64,000 bases of DNA from Mycolicibacterium sp. P9-64 (lineage in GTDB: Bacteria; Actinomycetota; Actinomycetes; Mycobacteriales; Mycobacteriaceae), in NCBI RefSeq assembly GCF_008329605.1, contig NZ_NPKO01000012.1, positions 1 to 64,000 of the forward strand, read 5' to 3'. Within the stretch, counting starts at the first letter, position 1; each line of letters starts with the position of its first letter. Position numbers and translations under genes: made by a program. This document shows, one piece after another, positions 16,051 to 25,677 of the stretch. Below the pieces are notes generated by a model. The model did no database searches. It was not told the origin of the DNA and saw nothing but the letters and a program-made list of their open reading frames with translations.

Positions 16051-17040
16051 GTGAAAAGGGTTCTAACTGCAGTAATAGGGCTCGCCACGGTTGGTGTGCT
16101 GGCCGCGTGCGGAAGCGGACCTGCGCCGGCAGGCGGCGGGTCCGGCAGCGGGTCTGCCGGCGGAAAGCTCACCATGGGGTTCTCCCAGGTGGGCGCCGAG
16201 AGCGGCTGGCGCACCGCCAACACCAAGTCCATTCAGGACGCGGCCGCGGCCGCAGGCGTCGACCTGAAATTCTCCGACGCCAACGGCGAACAGGAGAACC
16301 AGATCTCCGCGATCCGCTCCTTCGTGCAGCAGCGCGTCGACGTCATCGCCTTCAGCCCGGTGGTGCGCACCGGCTGGGACGCCGTGCTCCTCGAAGCCAA
16401 GAACGCAGGCATCCCGGTCATCCTCACCGACCGCGCGGTCGACACCCAGGAGAAGGACGTCTACAAGACGTTCCTCGGCGCGGACTTCGTCCGGGAGGGC
16501 CAGTGGGCGGGCGACTGGGTGGTCAAGCAGTACGCTTCGGCCCCCGGCCCGGTCAACATCGTCCAGCTCGAAGGAACTACCGGCGCCGATCCCGCCATTG
16601 AACGCAGTTCCGGGTTCGCCAAGGCCATCGCCGCGAACCCCAACTTGCACGTGATCGCTTCGCAGACCGGCGATTTCACCCGCTCGGGTGGCAAGCAGGT
16701 GATGGAGGCATTCCTGAAGGCCAACCCGAAGATCGACGTGGTGTTCGCGCAGAACGACGACATGGGGCTCGGTGCCATCGAAGCCATCGAGGCGGCCGGG
16801 CTCAAGCCGGGGCAGGACATCAAGATCGTCGCCGTCGATGCGACGCACGACGGCATGCAAGCTCTCGCCGACGGCAAGTTCAACTTCCTCGTCGAGTGCA
16901 ACCCCCTTCTCGGCCCGCAGTTGATGGACTTGGCCAAGAAGGTCGCCGCCGGCGAGCCGGTGCCTGCCCGCGTGGTCACCCCCGACCAGACCTTCGACCA
17001 GCAGCAGGCCGCGAAAGTACTTCCCGACCGCAAGTACTGA
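16051..17040 (+). CDS. ytfQ: YtfQ-like sugar-binding lipoprotein
   Basis: A 329-residue binding protein of the galactofuranose (YtfQ) type, different from the ChvE type on the other strand. The GTG start has AAGGAG seven bases upstream. The signal peptide ends in the lipobox LAAC (about residue 20). Family segments are MGFSQVGAESGWRTANTKSI, DANGEQENQISAIRSFVQQR, VFAQNDDMGLGAIEAIEAAG and VAVDATHDGMQAL. E. coli YtfQ binds galactofuranose, but actinobacterial relatives sit in arabinose clusters. Linkage to araBDA suggests L-arabinose, perhaps its furanose form. A 16-bp stem-loop follows the gene before the ATPase gene. Confidence 0.9.
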   Translation: MKRVLTAVIGLATVGVLAACGSGPAPAGGGSGSGSAGGKLTMGFSQVGAESGWRTANTKSIQDAAAAAGVDLKFSDANGEQENQISAIRSFVQQRVDVIAFSPVVRTGWDAVLLEAKNAGIPVILTDRAVDTQEKDVYKTFLGADFVREGQWAGDWVVKQYASAPGPVNIVQLEGTTGADPAIERSSGFAKAIAANPNLHVIASQTGDFTRSGGKQVMEAFLKANPKIDVVFAQNDDMGLGAIEAIEAAGLKPGQDIKIVAVDATHDGMQALADGKFNFLVECNPLLGPQLMDLAKKVAAGEPVPARVVTPDQTFDQQQAAKVLPDRKY

Positions 17041-17054
17041 CGCCCACACAGACC

Positions 17055-17127
17055 GTCGATGCCGCCCAGGTGCCGGAAACCCCTCCCCCCAAAGGTGACC
17101 GGGCCTCAAACCCTGGGCGGCATCGAC
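17055..17127 (+). repeat. Perfect 16-bp inverted repeat (mRNA stem-loop)
   Basis: GTCGATGCCGCCCAGG at 17055-17070 is exactly complementary to CCTGGGCGGCATCGAC at 17112-17127, with a 41-base loop. It lies in the gap between the binding-protein gene and the ATPase gene. No U-run follows, so it is not a simple terminator. Stem-loops at this place (as in malE-malF of enterics) protect the upstream message and give more binding protein than ATPase; the same role is inferred here. Confidence 0.85.
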
Positions 17128-17147
17128 AACTACCGAAGGATCCTCCG

Positions 17148-18680
17148 ATGACCACACCGCAAACGGGGCCTTCCGCCGCCCCGGTGGTCCAGATGCAGGA
17201 CGTCACCATCGACTTTCCCGGCGTGAAGGCACTCGACGGCGTCGACTTCCGGTTGCTGCCAGGCGAAGTCCACGCGTTGATGGGGGAGAACGGCGCAGGC
17301 AAGTCGACGTTGATCAAGGCGCTGACCGGCGTCTATGACATCGACTCGGGCAGCATCACGGTCGACGGCGTCGAGCGGCGGTTCGGCGGCCCGAGGCAGG
17401 CGCAGGACGCCGGCATCAGCACCGTGTACCAAGAGGTCAACCTTTGCCCCAATCTGACTGTGGCAGAGAACATCCTGCTCGGCCGCGAACCCCGCCGCCT
17501 GGGACGCATCGACTACCGGGCGATGAACCGTCGCGCCGCGGAACTCCTGGGTGTCCTCGACCTGACCATCGACCCCAGCTCCACCCTCGGAGACCACCCG
17601 ATCGCCGTCCAGCAGCTGGTCGCCATCGCCCGCGCGACCGCGATCTCCGCTCGGGTGCTGATCCTCGACGAACCGACCTCCAGCCTCGACGCCGACGAGG
17701 TCGCCGAATTGTTCCGGGTGATGCGCCGGCTCCGCGACGGGGGGACGGCCATCCTGTTCGTGTCGCACTTCCTCGACCAGGTGTACGAGATCTCCGACCG
17801 AATGACGGTGCTGCGCAACGGCCGTCTGGTCGGCGAGTACCCGACGGCCACGCTGGACAAGGTCAAGCTGATCGCCGCCATGCTTGGCCACGAGCTCGAG
17901 CTGCTCGAGGAGATCGCGGACACCGTCGCCAGGAGTGACCCCCACACCGGTGAGGCCGTGCTCAGCGCCAAGGGCATCGGCCGCCCACCAGGCGTGCATC
18001 CCACCGACCTCGAGGTGCACCGCGGGGAGGTGGTGGGGCTGGCGGGACTGCTCGGTTCCGGCCGAACCGAATTGGCGCGACTGCTCTTTGGCGCCGACCG
18101 CGCCACCAGCGGTCAGATCGCGGTCAACGGCAAGCCGGCCGCAATCCGGTCTCCGCGGGCCGCCATCGCCAAGGGCTTTGCCTTCTCCTCCGAAGATCGC
18201 AAGGCGGAGGGCATCATCGGCGACCTGAGCGTGCGCGACAACCTGGTGCTGGCACTGCAGGCCCGTCGGGGCTTCGCCCGTCCGCTGTCGAAGAAGACCA
18301 AGGACGACCTGGTGGCCCGCTACATGGAGGCCCTCGACGTGCGGCCCCGCGACCCCGCGGCGCTGGTGAAGAACCTCAGCGGCGGCAACCAGCAGAAGGT
18401 GCTGCTGGCGCGCTGGCTCATCACCGAGCCCCAGCTGATCATCCTCGACGAACCGACGCGGGGGATCGACGTTGGCGCGAAGGCCCAGATTCAGAAACTC
18501 GTCGCCGATCTGGCCGCCGAGGGGATGGGGGTGGTCTTCATCTCCGCAGAACTCGACGAGGTCACGCGGATCAGTGACCGGATCGTCGTGCTGCGCGACG
18601 GACACCGCGTCGCCCAGGTCGGGACGGACTGCACCGTGAAGGAACTGACGTCCCTCATCGCCGCGGGAGCACAGACATGA
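17148..18680 (+). CDS. ytfR: YtfR-like sugar ABC transporter ATP-binding protein
   Basis: A 510-residue duplicated nucleotide-binding protein. The ATG at 17148 has GAAGGA upstream; longer readings into the intergenic stem are unlikely. Domain one contains [30 protein letters not shown] and LILDEPTSSLDADEVAELF. Domain two contains the degenerate Walker A GLLGSGRTELARLLFGA, the signature [16 protein letters not shown] and [24 protein letters not shown] is typical of the YtfR/XylG branch. It energises import through the two permeases encoded next, with which it overlaps by ATGA. Confidence 0.92.
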   Translation: MTTPQTGPSAAPVVQMQDVTIDFPGVKALDGVDFRLLPGEVHALMGENGAGKSTLIKALTGVYDIDSGSITVDGVERRFGGPRQAQDAGISTVYQEVNLCPNLTVAENILLGREPRRLGRIDYRAMNRRAAELLGVLDLTIDPSSTLGDHPIAVQQLVAIARATAISARVLILDEPTSSLDADEVAELFRVMRRLRDGGTAILFVSHFLDQVYEISDRMTVLRNGRLVGEYPTATLDKVKLIAAMLGHELELLEEIADTVARSDPHTGEAVLSAKGIGRPPGVHPTDLEVHRGEVVGLAGLLGSGRTELARLLFGADRATSGQIAVNGKPAAIRSPRAAIAKGFAFSSEDRKAEGIIGDLSVRDNLVLALQARRGFARPLSKKTKDDLVARYMEALDVRPRDPAALVKNLSGGNQQKVLLARWLITEPQLIILDEPTRGIDVGAKAQIQKLVADLAAEGMGVVFISAELDEVTRISDRIVVLRDGHRVAQVGTDCTVKELTSLIAAGAQT

Positions 18681-19762
18681 TGAAGAGAATCAGTGCCTCG
18701 CCACTGCTCTGGCCCGCCATTGCGCTGATTGCGCTGCTCGCCGTGAACGTCGTTCTGACGCCGACGTTCCTGAGCATCCGGGTGCAGGACGGCCACCTCT
18801 TCGGCAGCCTGATCGACATCCTGCGCAACGGCGCTCCCACGATGCTGGTGGCCCTCGGCATGACACTGGTCATCGCCTCACGGGGCATCGACCTGTCCGT
18901 CGGCGCCGTCGTCGCCGTCAGTGGCGCGCTCGCGTGCGCCCACATCGCCGCCTCCGCCGACCCGGCGAGCCCCGGCACGGTGCTCACCGCGATGGCGATC
19001 GCCATGGGTGTCGCCGTCGCACTCGGACTGTGGAACGGAATGTTGGTCTCCATCTTCGGAGTTCAGCCCATCATCGCCACGCTGGTTCTGATGACGGCCG
19101 GCCGCGGCATCGCGCTGCTCATCACCGACGGCCAGATCGTCACGACCACCAGCGCGCCGTTCAAGATTCTCGGCGCCGGCTTCGCCTTCGGGCTACCCGT
19201 CGCGATCCTGGTAAGCCTTGCGGTGTTCGCGCTGGTGGGTCTGCTGACCCGACGCACGGCGTTGGGCATGCTGCTGGAATCGGTCGGCATCAACCCGGAA
19301 GCCAGCCGGCTGGCCGGAGTGCGGTACCGCACCATCGTCTTCGCCGTGTACGTCTTCTGCGCGCTGTGCGCCGGTATCGCCGGCTTGATGATCGCCTCGA
19401 ACATCTCCGCGGCCGACGCCAACAACGCCGGGCTGTGGATCGAGATGGACGCCATCCTGGCGGTGGTGATCGGGGGCACCTCGCTGCTGGGCGGACGGTT
19501 CAGCCTGACGGGAACGATCCTCGGCGCGTTGATCATCCAGACCCTGACCACGACGGTGTACACCGCAGGGATCACGCCGGAGACCACCCTGGTGTTCAAG
19601 GCACTGGTGGTGATCGCGGTGTGTCTTCTGCAAGCGCCCAAGTTCCGCGCATTGCTGTCGCGAAAGCGGCGCCCACCGTCGCAAGGCGGGTCGACGGCGA
19701 ACGCACCCGCGCAGTCCCTTTCCGTACCCGTCCCGCCGAGCTCCGCGATGGCGGCAAAATGA
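18677..19762 (+). CDS. ytfT: YtfT-like sugar ABC transporter permease
   Basis: A 361-residue CUT2 permease with about nine or ten membrane helices. Conserved blocks are MTLVIASRGIDLSVGAVVAV, IFGVQPIIATLVLMTAGRGI and AVVIGGTSLLGGRFSLTGTI. The last 35 residues are a Ser/Pro-rich cytosolic tail. Galactofuranose-type importers use two different permeases, YtfT and YjfF; this is the YtfT-like one, with the heterodimer partner immediately downstream. Start and stop overlap both neighbours by 4 bp, so the three transporter genes are translationally coupled. Confidence 0.9.
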   Translation: MMKRISASPLLWPAIALIALLAVNVVLTPTFLSIRVQDGHLFGSLIDILRNGAPTMLVALGMTLVIASRGIDLSVGAVVAVSGALACAHIAASADPASPGTVLTAMAIAMGVAVALGLWNGMLVSIFGVQPIIATLVLMTAGRGIALLITDGQIVTTTSAPFKILGAGFAFGLPVAILVSLAVFALVGLLTRRTALGMLLESVGINPEASRLAGVRYRTIVFAVYVFCALCAGIAGLMIASNISAADANNAGLWIEMDAILAVVIGGTSLLGGRFSLTGTILGALIIQTLTTTVYTAGITPETTLVFKALVVIAVCLLQAPKFRALLSRKRRPPSQGGSTANAPAQSLSVPVPPSSAMAAK

Positions 19763-20760
19763 GCACCAGTACCGCGACCCGACCCCGTGTCGACGTCGCC
19801 GGCCTCGCCCGCCGCGTGCGAGGCCGCTACCTGTCACCGCTGGCCTCCCTGGTGCTGTTCGTGGTGATGTTCGCCGTGGTCGTCGCCCGCTACGACTTCG
19901 TCAGCCCGACCCAGGTCTTCCTGAACCTGTTGGTGGACAACGCCTATCTGATCGTCCTCGCCGTCGGAATGACGTTCGTGATCCTCACCGGGGGCATCGA
20001 CCTGAGCGTCGGATCCGTCGTCGCGCTGTCCACCGTCATCGTCGCCACCACCCTCCGCGCCGGGTGGCCCATGCCGCTGGCCGTCCTGACCGTGCTCGTG
20101 GTCGGCCCGCTGCTCGGTCTGCTGATGGGCCTCGTCATCGAATACTTCGACGTGCAGCCCTTCATCGTCACCCTCGCCGGGATGTTCTTGGCCCGCGGAC
20201 TGTGTTACGTGATCAGCGTGGACACGCTGCCGATCAAGGATCCGGTGCTGCGCCAACTCGGGCTGAACTACGTCTACCTGTACGAGGACAAGTTCATTCG
20301 GTGGACGGTGGTCATCGCGCTCGTGGTCGTCGTGGTCGCCGCCTACGTGCTGCACCTGACCCGGTTCGGAAGGACGGTGTACGCCGTCGGCGGCAACCGA
20401 CAGTCGGCACAGCTGATGGGGCTCAACGCATCCCGAGCCCGGGTGTCGGTGTATGCGATCAGCGGACTCTGTGCGTCGCTAGCTGGACTGCTCCTCGCGG
20501 TGCAGAAGCTCTCCGGTTACAGCCTCAACGGCATCGGTCTGGAGCTCGACGCCATCGCCGCCGCCGTGATCGGAGGCGTACTGCTCTCGGGCGGTGTCGG
20601 TTTTGTCCTCGGCTCGGTGATCGGCGTGCTGGTGCTCGGCACCATCCAGACCTTCGTCACGGCGGCGAACCTCGACTCGTACTGGACTCGGATCATGACC
20701 GGAGTCCTACTGTTGGTGTTCGTCTTGGTTCAGCGAGTATTGGTGAGGAAGCCCGGATGA
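19759..20760 (+). CDS. yjfF: YjfF-like sugar ABC transporter permease
   Basis: A 333-residue permease, partner of the YtfT-like protein. I start it at the ATG at 19759, overlapping the previous stop; the frame is open further upstream but only as antisense-like sequence within ytfT. Signature blocks are MTFVILTGGIDLSVGSVVAL, FIVTLAGMFLARGLCYVISV and RFGRTVYAVGGNRQSAQLMG. The FFxARGL-like and IDLSVGS motifs are typical of the YjfF branch. The stop overlaps the LacI regulator start as ATGA. Confidence 0.9.
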   Translation: MSTSTATRPRVDVAGLARRVRGRYLSPLASLVLFVVMFAVVVARYDFVSPTQVFLNLLVDNAYLIVLAVGMTFVILTGGIDLSVGSVVALSTVIVATTLRAGWPMPLAVLTVLVVGPLLGLLMGLVIEYFDVQPFIVTLAGMFLARGLCYVISVDTLPIKDPVLRQLGLNYVYLYEDKFIRWTVVIALVVVVVAAYVLHLTRFGRTVYAVGGNRQSAQLMGLNASRARVSVYAISGLCASLAGLLLAVQKLSGYSLNGIGLELDAIAAAVIGGVLLSGGVGFVLGSVIGVLVLGTIQTFVTAANLDSYWTRIMTGVLLLVFVLVQRVLVRKPG

Positions 20761-21785
20761 GCGAGAACGCCACCCAGCCCATGGCACAGAAACCGGTGAT
20801 GGCCGACGTCGCGAAACTAGCCGGCGTGAGCCACCAAACCGTGTCACGGGTGATCAACGGCGCGTCCAGCATTCGGCCAGAGACGAAGGCGCGGGTCGAG
20901 GAGGCCATCGAAGCACTCGGGTACCGGCCCAACACCGCCGCCCGCGCGCTGGTGACGAGACGTTCGGGCATCATCGGGATCGTTGGCAGCAACACCGGAC
21001 TGCACGGGCCCTCGAGCATTCAGCGCTCCGTGCAGGAGGCCGCCCGCGCAGCGGGCTACTTCACCAGCCTGGTGCCGCTGGCCGAAGTCACTCGGGACGA
21101 ACTTGCCAGCGCCCTAGACCATCTCGAACGCCAGTCGGTCGAGGCGATCGTGATGATCGCCGCCCAGGAGGATGCCCTCGCCGTCGCGCACTCCGCGAAC
21201 GCGGGGTCGCCTCTGATCGTCGTCGAAGGGGATCTGTCGGGGCGTGGACTCAGTGTCGGCGTCGACCAGATCGACGGGGCCCGCCAAGCCACCCGGCACC
21301 TCATCGGCCTCGGGCACCGCGCCATCTACCACGTCTCGGGTCCCTTGACCTACACCGAGGCCAAGGGCCGTCGCACCGGTTACGAGGAAGCCATGCAGGC
21401 TGCCGGGCTCACTCCCTTGGCGAACGTAGAGGGTGACTGGACAGCAGCCTGCGGCTACGAGATCGGTCTCGAGGTGGCCCGAAAAGGCGATGCCACAGCG
21501 GTATTCGTGGCCAACGATCAGATGGCCATCGGGATGCTGCACGCGTTCGCCGAAAAGGGGCTGCGAGTACCGGACGACATCAGCATCGTCGGGTTCGACG
21601 ACATCCCCGAAGCCGGCTATCTCAATCCGGCACTGACCACCATTCGGCAGGACTTCCAAGCCATCGGCCGACGAGCGATCGATCTAGTGACCGCGACCCT
21701 GGAGGGGTCGACCATCGACGTGCCACTTCTTCCCGCGGAACTGATCGTCCGCGACAGCACGGCACAACATCAGGAGACGCCATGA
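20757..21785 (+). CDS. LacI-family regulator of the sugar regulon
   Basis: A 342-residue LacI-family repressor. The DNA-binding head is MADVAKLAGVSHQTVSRVIN followed by the hinge helix region with NTAARALVTRRSGIIGIVG. The sugar-binding core has VEGDLSGRGLSVGVDQIDGA, VFVANDQMAIGMLHAFAEKG and VGFDDIPEAGYLNPALTTIR. It is embedded between the transporter and the ara enzyme genes with 4-bp overlaps on both sides. It therefore most likely binds the three operators at 15884-15999 and responds to L-arabinose or a relative, also controlling its own synthesis. The name AraR is used for GntR/LacI hybrids in Bacillus, so no symbol is given. Confidence 0.88.
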   Translation: MSENATQPMAQKPVMADVAKLAGVSHQTVSRVINGASSIRPETKARVEEAIEALGYRPNTAARALVTRRSGIIGIVGSNTGLHGPSSIQRSVQEAARAAGYFTSLVPLAEVTRDELASALDHLERQSVEAIVMIAAQEDALAVAHSANAGSPLIVVEGDLSGRGLSVGVDQIDGARQATRHLIGLGHRAIYHVSGPLTYTEAKGRRTGYEEAMQAAGLTPLANVEGDWTAACGYEIGLEVARKGDATAVFVANDQMAIGMLHAFAEKGLRVPDDISIVGFDDIPEAGYLNPALTTIRQDFQAIGRRAIDLVTATLEGSTIDVPLLPAELIVRDSTAQHQETP

Positions 21786-23449
21786 CCGGCGAAAGATACA
21801 CCGTAGGTGTCGATTTCGGCACCCTATCGGGCCGCGCACTGGTGGTGCGGGTCGGCGACGGCCATGAGCTGGCCAGCGCCGAACACGCCTACCGGCACGG
21901 TGTCCTCACCGACGCCCTGCCGGTCGGTGGGATCCGGTTGCCCCACCAGTGGGCGCTGCAGGTACCCGCCGACTACGTCGACGTGCTGCGCACTGCGGTC
22001 CCGGAGGCCGTGGCGAAGGCGGGCATCGATCCGGCCGACGTGATCGGCATCGGCACCGACTTCACTGCCTGCACGATGGTGCCGGTGCGCAGCGACGGCA
22101 CCCCGCTGTGCGAACTCGACCAGTTCGCCGACCGGCCGCACGCCTACGCCAAACTGTGGCGGCACCATTCCCCGCAGGCCCAGGCCGATCGCATCAACGC
22201 CGTTGCCGCCCAACGCGGCGAGTCGTGGCTACCCCGCTACGGCGGACTGATCTCCAGCGAGTGGGAGTTCGCGAAGGCGCTGGAGATCCTGGAGGAGGAC
22301 CCGCAGGTCTACCAGGCCATCGATCGCTGGGTGGAGGCCGCCGACTGGATCGTGTGGCAATTGTCGGGCACCTACGTCCGCAACGCCTGCACCGCGGGCT
22401 ACAAGGGCATCCGGCAGGACGGCCAGTATCCGTCGCGAGAGTTCCTCGCCGCGGTGCATCCCGACTTCGCCGACTTCGTCAGCGACAAACTGGACCACCC
22501 GCTGGGCCAACTCGGGGACCGCGCTGGATCACTGACCGCACAGGCCGCCGCATGGACCGGTCTGCCAGAGGGCATCGCGATCGCCGTCGGCAACGTCGAT
22601 GCACACGTCACCGTCGCCGCGGCCGACGCACTCGAGTCGGGGCAACTCGTCGCGATCATGGGAACGTCGACCTGCCACGTGATGAATTCCGATGTGCTGC
22701 GCGAAGTTCCGGGCATGTGCGGAGTGGTGGACGGCGGCATCCTCGACGGCAGCTGGGGATATGAGGCCGGCCAATCCGGCGTCGGTGACATCTTCGCCTG
22801 GTTCGTCGACAACTCCGTGCCGGAGAGCTACCACGTCGAAGCCCGCAGGCGCGGCGTGTCGTTGCACGAGTACCTGACCGAGCTCGCAGGCAGCCAGCAG
22901 GTCGGCGAGCACGGCCTGCTCGCCCTGGACTGGCACAGCGGAAACCGTTCGGTGCTCGTCGATCACGAACTCTCCGGTGTCATGGTCGGGCAGACGTTGG
23001 AGACCACGTGCGTCGACCAGTACCGGGCGCTCCTTGAGGCCACGGCGTTCGGGACGCGGATGATCGTCGAGACATTCGTCAACAGCGGGGTTCCCGTCAA
23101 CGAGCTGGTGGTGGCGGGCGGATTGCTGAAGAACCAGCTGCTGATGCAGATCTACGCCGACGCCGTCGGCCTGCCGCTCTCGACCGTGCCCTCGGCGCAG
23201 GCGCCGGCGCTGGGCGCCGCGATCCACGCCGCCACCGCCGCGGGCGCATTCAGTGACGTCCGCGCGGCCGCCAAGCAGATGGGAAGACGGACCCGCAACG
23301 CGTATGAGCCGATTCCCGAGAACGTCGCCGCCTATGACCGGCTCTACCGCGAGTACGTGGAGCTGTACGACTGGTTCGGCCGCGGCAACAAGATGATGCG
23401 TCGACTCCGCAACTTCGGGTCGCGCCAACCACAAGGAGCATTGCAGTGA
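21782..23449 (+). CDS. araB: Ribulokinase
   Basis: A 555-residue FGGY-family kinase phosphorylating L-ribulose to L-ribulose 5-phosphate with ATP. The N-terminal phosphate site is YTVGVDFGTLSGRALVVRV. GIGTDFTACTMVPV is the characteristic ribulokinase loop. Later blocks are IMGTSTCHVMN, WGYEAGQSGVGDIFAWF (substrate and adenosine side) and VVAGGLLKNQLLMQIYADAV. Length is right for AraB (about 560). Second enzyme of L-arabinose catabolism; the gene order araB-araD-araA here has overlaps at each junction. Confidence 0.95.
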   Translation: MTGERYTVGVDFGTLSGRALVVRVGDGHELASAEHAYRHGVLTDALPVGGIRLPHQWALQVPADYVDVLRTAVPEAVAKAGIDPADVIGIGTDFTACTMVPVRSDGTPLCELDQFADRPHAYAKLWRHHSPQAQADRINAVAAQRGESWLPRYGGLISSEWEFAKALEILEEDPQVYQAIDRWVEAADWIVWQLSGTYVRNACTAGYKGIRQDGQYPSREFLAAVHPDFADFVSDKLDHPLGQLGDRAGSLTAQAAAWTGLPEGIAIAVGNVDAHVTVAAADALESGQLVAIMGTSTCHVMNSDVLREVPGMCGVVDGGILDGSWGYEAGQSGVGDIFAWFVDNSVPESYHVEARRRGVSLHEYLTELAGSQQVGEHGLLALDWHSGNRSVLVDHELSGVMVGQTLETTCVDQYRALLEATAFGTRMIVETFVNSGVPVNELVVAGGLLKNQLLMQIYADAVGLPLSTVPSAQAPALGAAIHAATAAGAFSDVRAAAKQMGRRTRNAYEPIPENVAAYDRLYREYVELYDWFGRGNKMMRRLRNFGSRQPQGALQ

Positions 23450-24159
23450 CGATCACGTCGGAGACCGACAAGGTCATCGCCCAGTTGCGACAGGAAGTCT
23501 GCGACCTGCACGCGCAGCTGACCCACTACCAACTGGTCATCTGGACGGCGGGCAACGTCTCCGCCCGGGTGCCCGACCGCGACCTCATGGTGATCAAACC
23601 ATCTGGTGCACAGTATGATTCGCTGACTGCCGACGACATGGTGGTGTGCGATCTGTACGGCAACCTCGTCGACGGTGATCTCTCGCCGTCGTCGGACACC
23701 GCCGCCCACGCGTACGTGTACCGGCACATGCCCGAGGTCGGTGGCGTCGTGCACACCCACTCCACCTACGCCACCGCGTGGGCAGCGCGGGGCGAGCCGA
23801 TTCCGTGCGTGCTCACCATGGCGGCCGACGAGTTCGGCGGCGACGTCCCGGTCGGGCCGTTCGCTCTGATCGGTGACGACTCCATCGGCAGGGGCATCGT
23901 CGAAACGTTGCGCGGCAGCCGATCACGCGCGGTGCTGATGCGCAATCACGGACCGTTCACCATCGGCCCCACCGCTCGTGCCGCGGTGAAGGCGGCGGTG
24001 ATGGTCGAGGACGTCGCCCGCACCGTCCACATCAGCAGGCAACTCGGTTCCGCGACGCCCATCGACCCGTCCGACGTCGCCGCACTCTTCGACCGCTACC
24101 AGAACGTGTACGGCCAAGCGGACCAACCCACCAACGCACTCCAGGAGAACCAACGATGA
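23446..24159 (+). CDS. araD: L-ribulose-5-phosphate 4-epimerase
   Basis: A 237-residue class II aldolase-type epimerase converting L-ribulose 5-phosphate to D-xylulose 5-phosphate. Visible marks are [19 protein letters not shown] (phosphate-binding), the zinc pair in [13 protein letters not shown] and the third His region in [20 protein letters not shown]. The ~235 length fits. The protein begins with a helix not seen in E. coli AraD. It overlaps araB and araA by ATGA. Related fuculose aldolases share this fold, but araB and araA on both sides settle the assignment. Confidence 0.93.
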   Translation: MTITSETDKVIAQLRQEVCDLHAQLTHYQLVIWTAGNVSARVPDRDLMVIKPSGAQYDSLTADDMVVCDLYGNLVDGDLSPSSDTAAHAYVYRHMPEVGGVVHTHSTYATAWAARGEPIPCVLTMAADEFGGDVPVGPFALIGDDSIGRGIVETLRGSRSRAVLMRNHGPFTIGPTARAAVKAAVMVEDVARTVHISRQLGSATPIDPSDVAALFDRYQNVYGQADQPTNALQENQR

Positions 24160-25667
24160 TCGCGTCCCGACTCGTCACCAGCCAGGTATGGCTGATCACG
24201 GGCAGCCAGTCCATGTACGGCGAGGAGATCCTCGCCCAGGTGGCCGATCAGTCCCGCCAGATCGCCGAGCAACTCGACCGCAGCACGGAGATCCCCGTCG
24301 AGGTGCGCTGGCTGCCGGTCGTCACCAGCTCCGACGAGATCGCGCGCGTGCTTGCCGAGGCGAACGCCCAATCCGAATGCATCGGCGTGATCGCCTGGAT
24401 GCACACCTTCTCGCCCGCCAAGATGTGGATCCGCGGGCTCAAGTCGCTGAACAAGCCCCTGCTGCACTTCCACACCCAGTTCGCCGTCGAATTGCCATGG
24501 CACAGCATCGACATGGACTTCATGAACCTCAACCAGGCCGCCCACGGCGACCGCGAGTTCGGGTACATCCAGTCCCGGTTGTCGACCCCACGCAAGACCG
24601 TCGCCGGTCACGTCAGTGACCCGCACACCCGCAGCCGGATCGGGTCGTGGGTGCGTGCGGCGCTTGGTCATGCCGAGATGTCCACGATGAAGGTCGCGCG
24701 GTTCGGCGACAACATGCGCGGCGTCGCCGTCACCGAGGGCGACAAGGTCGAGGCGGAAGCGCACTTCGGGGTGTCGGTCGACACCTACGGCGTCAACGAT
24801 CTGGTGGACGTCGTGGAGCGGGTACAGCCCGCCGAGGTGGACAAGCTGGTCCGCGAGTACGAGAACACCTACCAGGTCGCCGCCGAATTGCTGCCAGGTG
24901 GCGACCGGCACGCTTCGCTACGTCACGGTGCCCAGATCGAGCTGGGTTTGCGAAAATTCCTGCAGGACGGTGACTTCCACGCATTCACCACGAACTTCGA
25001 AGACCTCGGCGGGCTGCGGCAACTCCCGGGCCTTGCCGTGCAGAGGTTGATGGCCGACGGCTACGGCTTCGGCGGTGAAGGCGACTGGAAGACCGCGCTC
25101 ATGCTGCGCACCGTCAAGGTGATGGCCGACGGACTCCCCGGCGGTACGTCGTTCATGGAGGACTACACCTACGACCTGACCGCAGGCCGGGAGCGCATCC
25201 TCGGGGCGCACATGCTCGAGGTCTGCCCGAGCATCGCCGCAGGTGTCCCCACTCTGGAGGTGCATCCGCTGTCGATCGGCCGCCGTGAGGACCCGGTGCG
25301 GCTTCGCTTCGTCGCGGCCCCCGCCGACGCCGTCATCATCGGCATCTGTGACATGGGGTCACGATTCCGGCTGGTGGCCAACGAGGTTCGCGTGGTCGAA
25401 CCCACCGAATCGCTACCGAACCTGCCCGTCGCGTGCGCGGTGTGGGAGCCTCTGCCGTCCTGGTCCACCTCGGCGGAAGCCTGGTTGATGGCCGGTGCGC
25501 CGCACCACACGGTGCTGACCACGGCGATCGGGACGGAGACCATCGACGACTTGGCCGCGATGACCGACACCGAACTGCTCATCATCGACGCCGAAACGAC
25601 GGTGCGCGGGTTCCAGCACGAACTGAAGTGGAACGACGTGTACCACCATGCCGCAGCGGGGTTTTGA
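24156..25667 (+). CDS. araA: L-arabinose isomerase
   Basis: A 503-residue isomerase interconverting L-arabinose and L-ribulose with Mn2+. The protein starts [20 protein letters not shown] and includes [40 protein letters not shown] and [15 protein letters not shown] near the N-terminal third. Catalytic and metal residues sit in [25 protein letters not shown] and [11 protein letters not shown], with the final His in [10 protein letters not shown]. All match AraA and length is exact for the family (about 500). Its stop is ten bases before the dehydrogenase start. Confidence 0.96.
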   Translation: MIASRLVTSQVWLITGSQSMYGEEILAQVADQSRQIAEQLDRSTEIPVEVRWLPVVTSSDEIARVLAEANAQSECIGVIAWMHTFSPAKMWIRGLKSLNKPLLHFHTQFAVELPWHSIDMDFMNLNQAAHGDREFGYIQSRLSTPRKTVAGHVSDPHTRSRIGSWVRAALGHAEMSTMKVARFGDNMRGVAVTEGDKVEAEAHFGVSVDTYGVNDLVDVVERVQPAEVDKLVREYENTYQVAAELLPGGDRHASLRHGAQIELGLRKFLQDGDFHAFTTNFEDLGGLRQLPGLAVQRLMADGYGFGGEGDWKTALMLRTVKVMADGLPGGTSFMEDYTYDLTAGRERILGAHMLEVCPSIAAGVPTLEVHPLSIGRREDPVRLRFVAAPADAVIIGICDMGSRFRLVANEVRVVEPTESLPNLPVACAVWEPLPSWSTSAEAWLMAGAPHHTVLTTAIGTETIDDLAAMTDTELLIIDAETTVRGFQHELKWNDVYHHAAAGF

Positions 25668-25677
25668 GAGTGACCCG

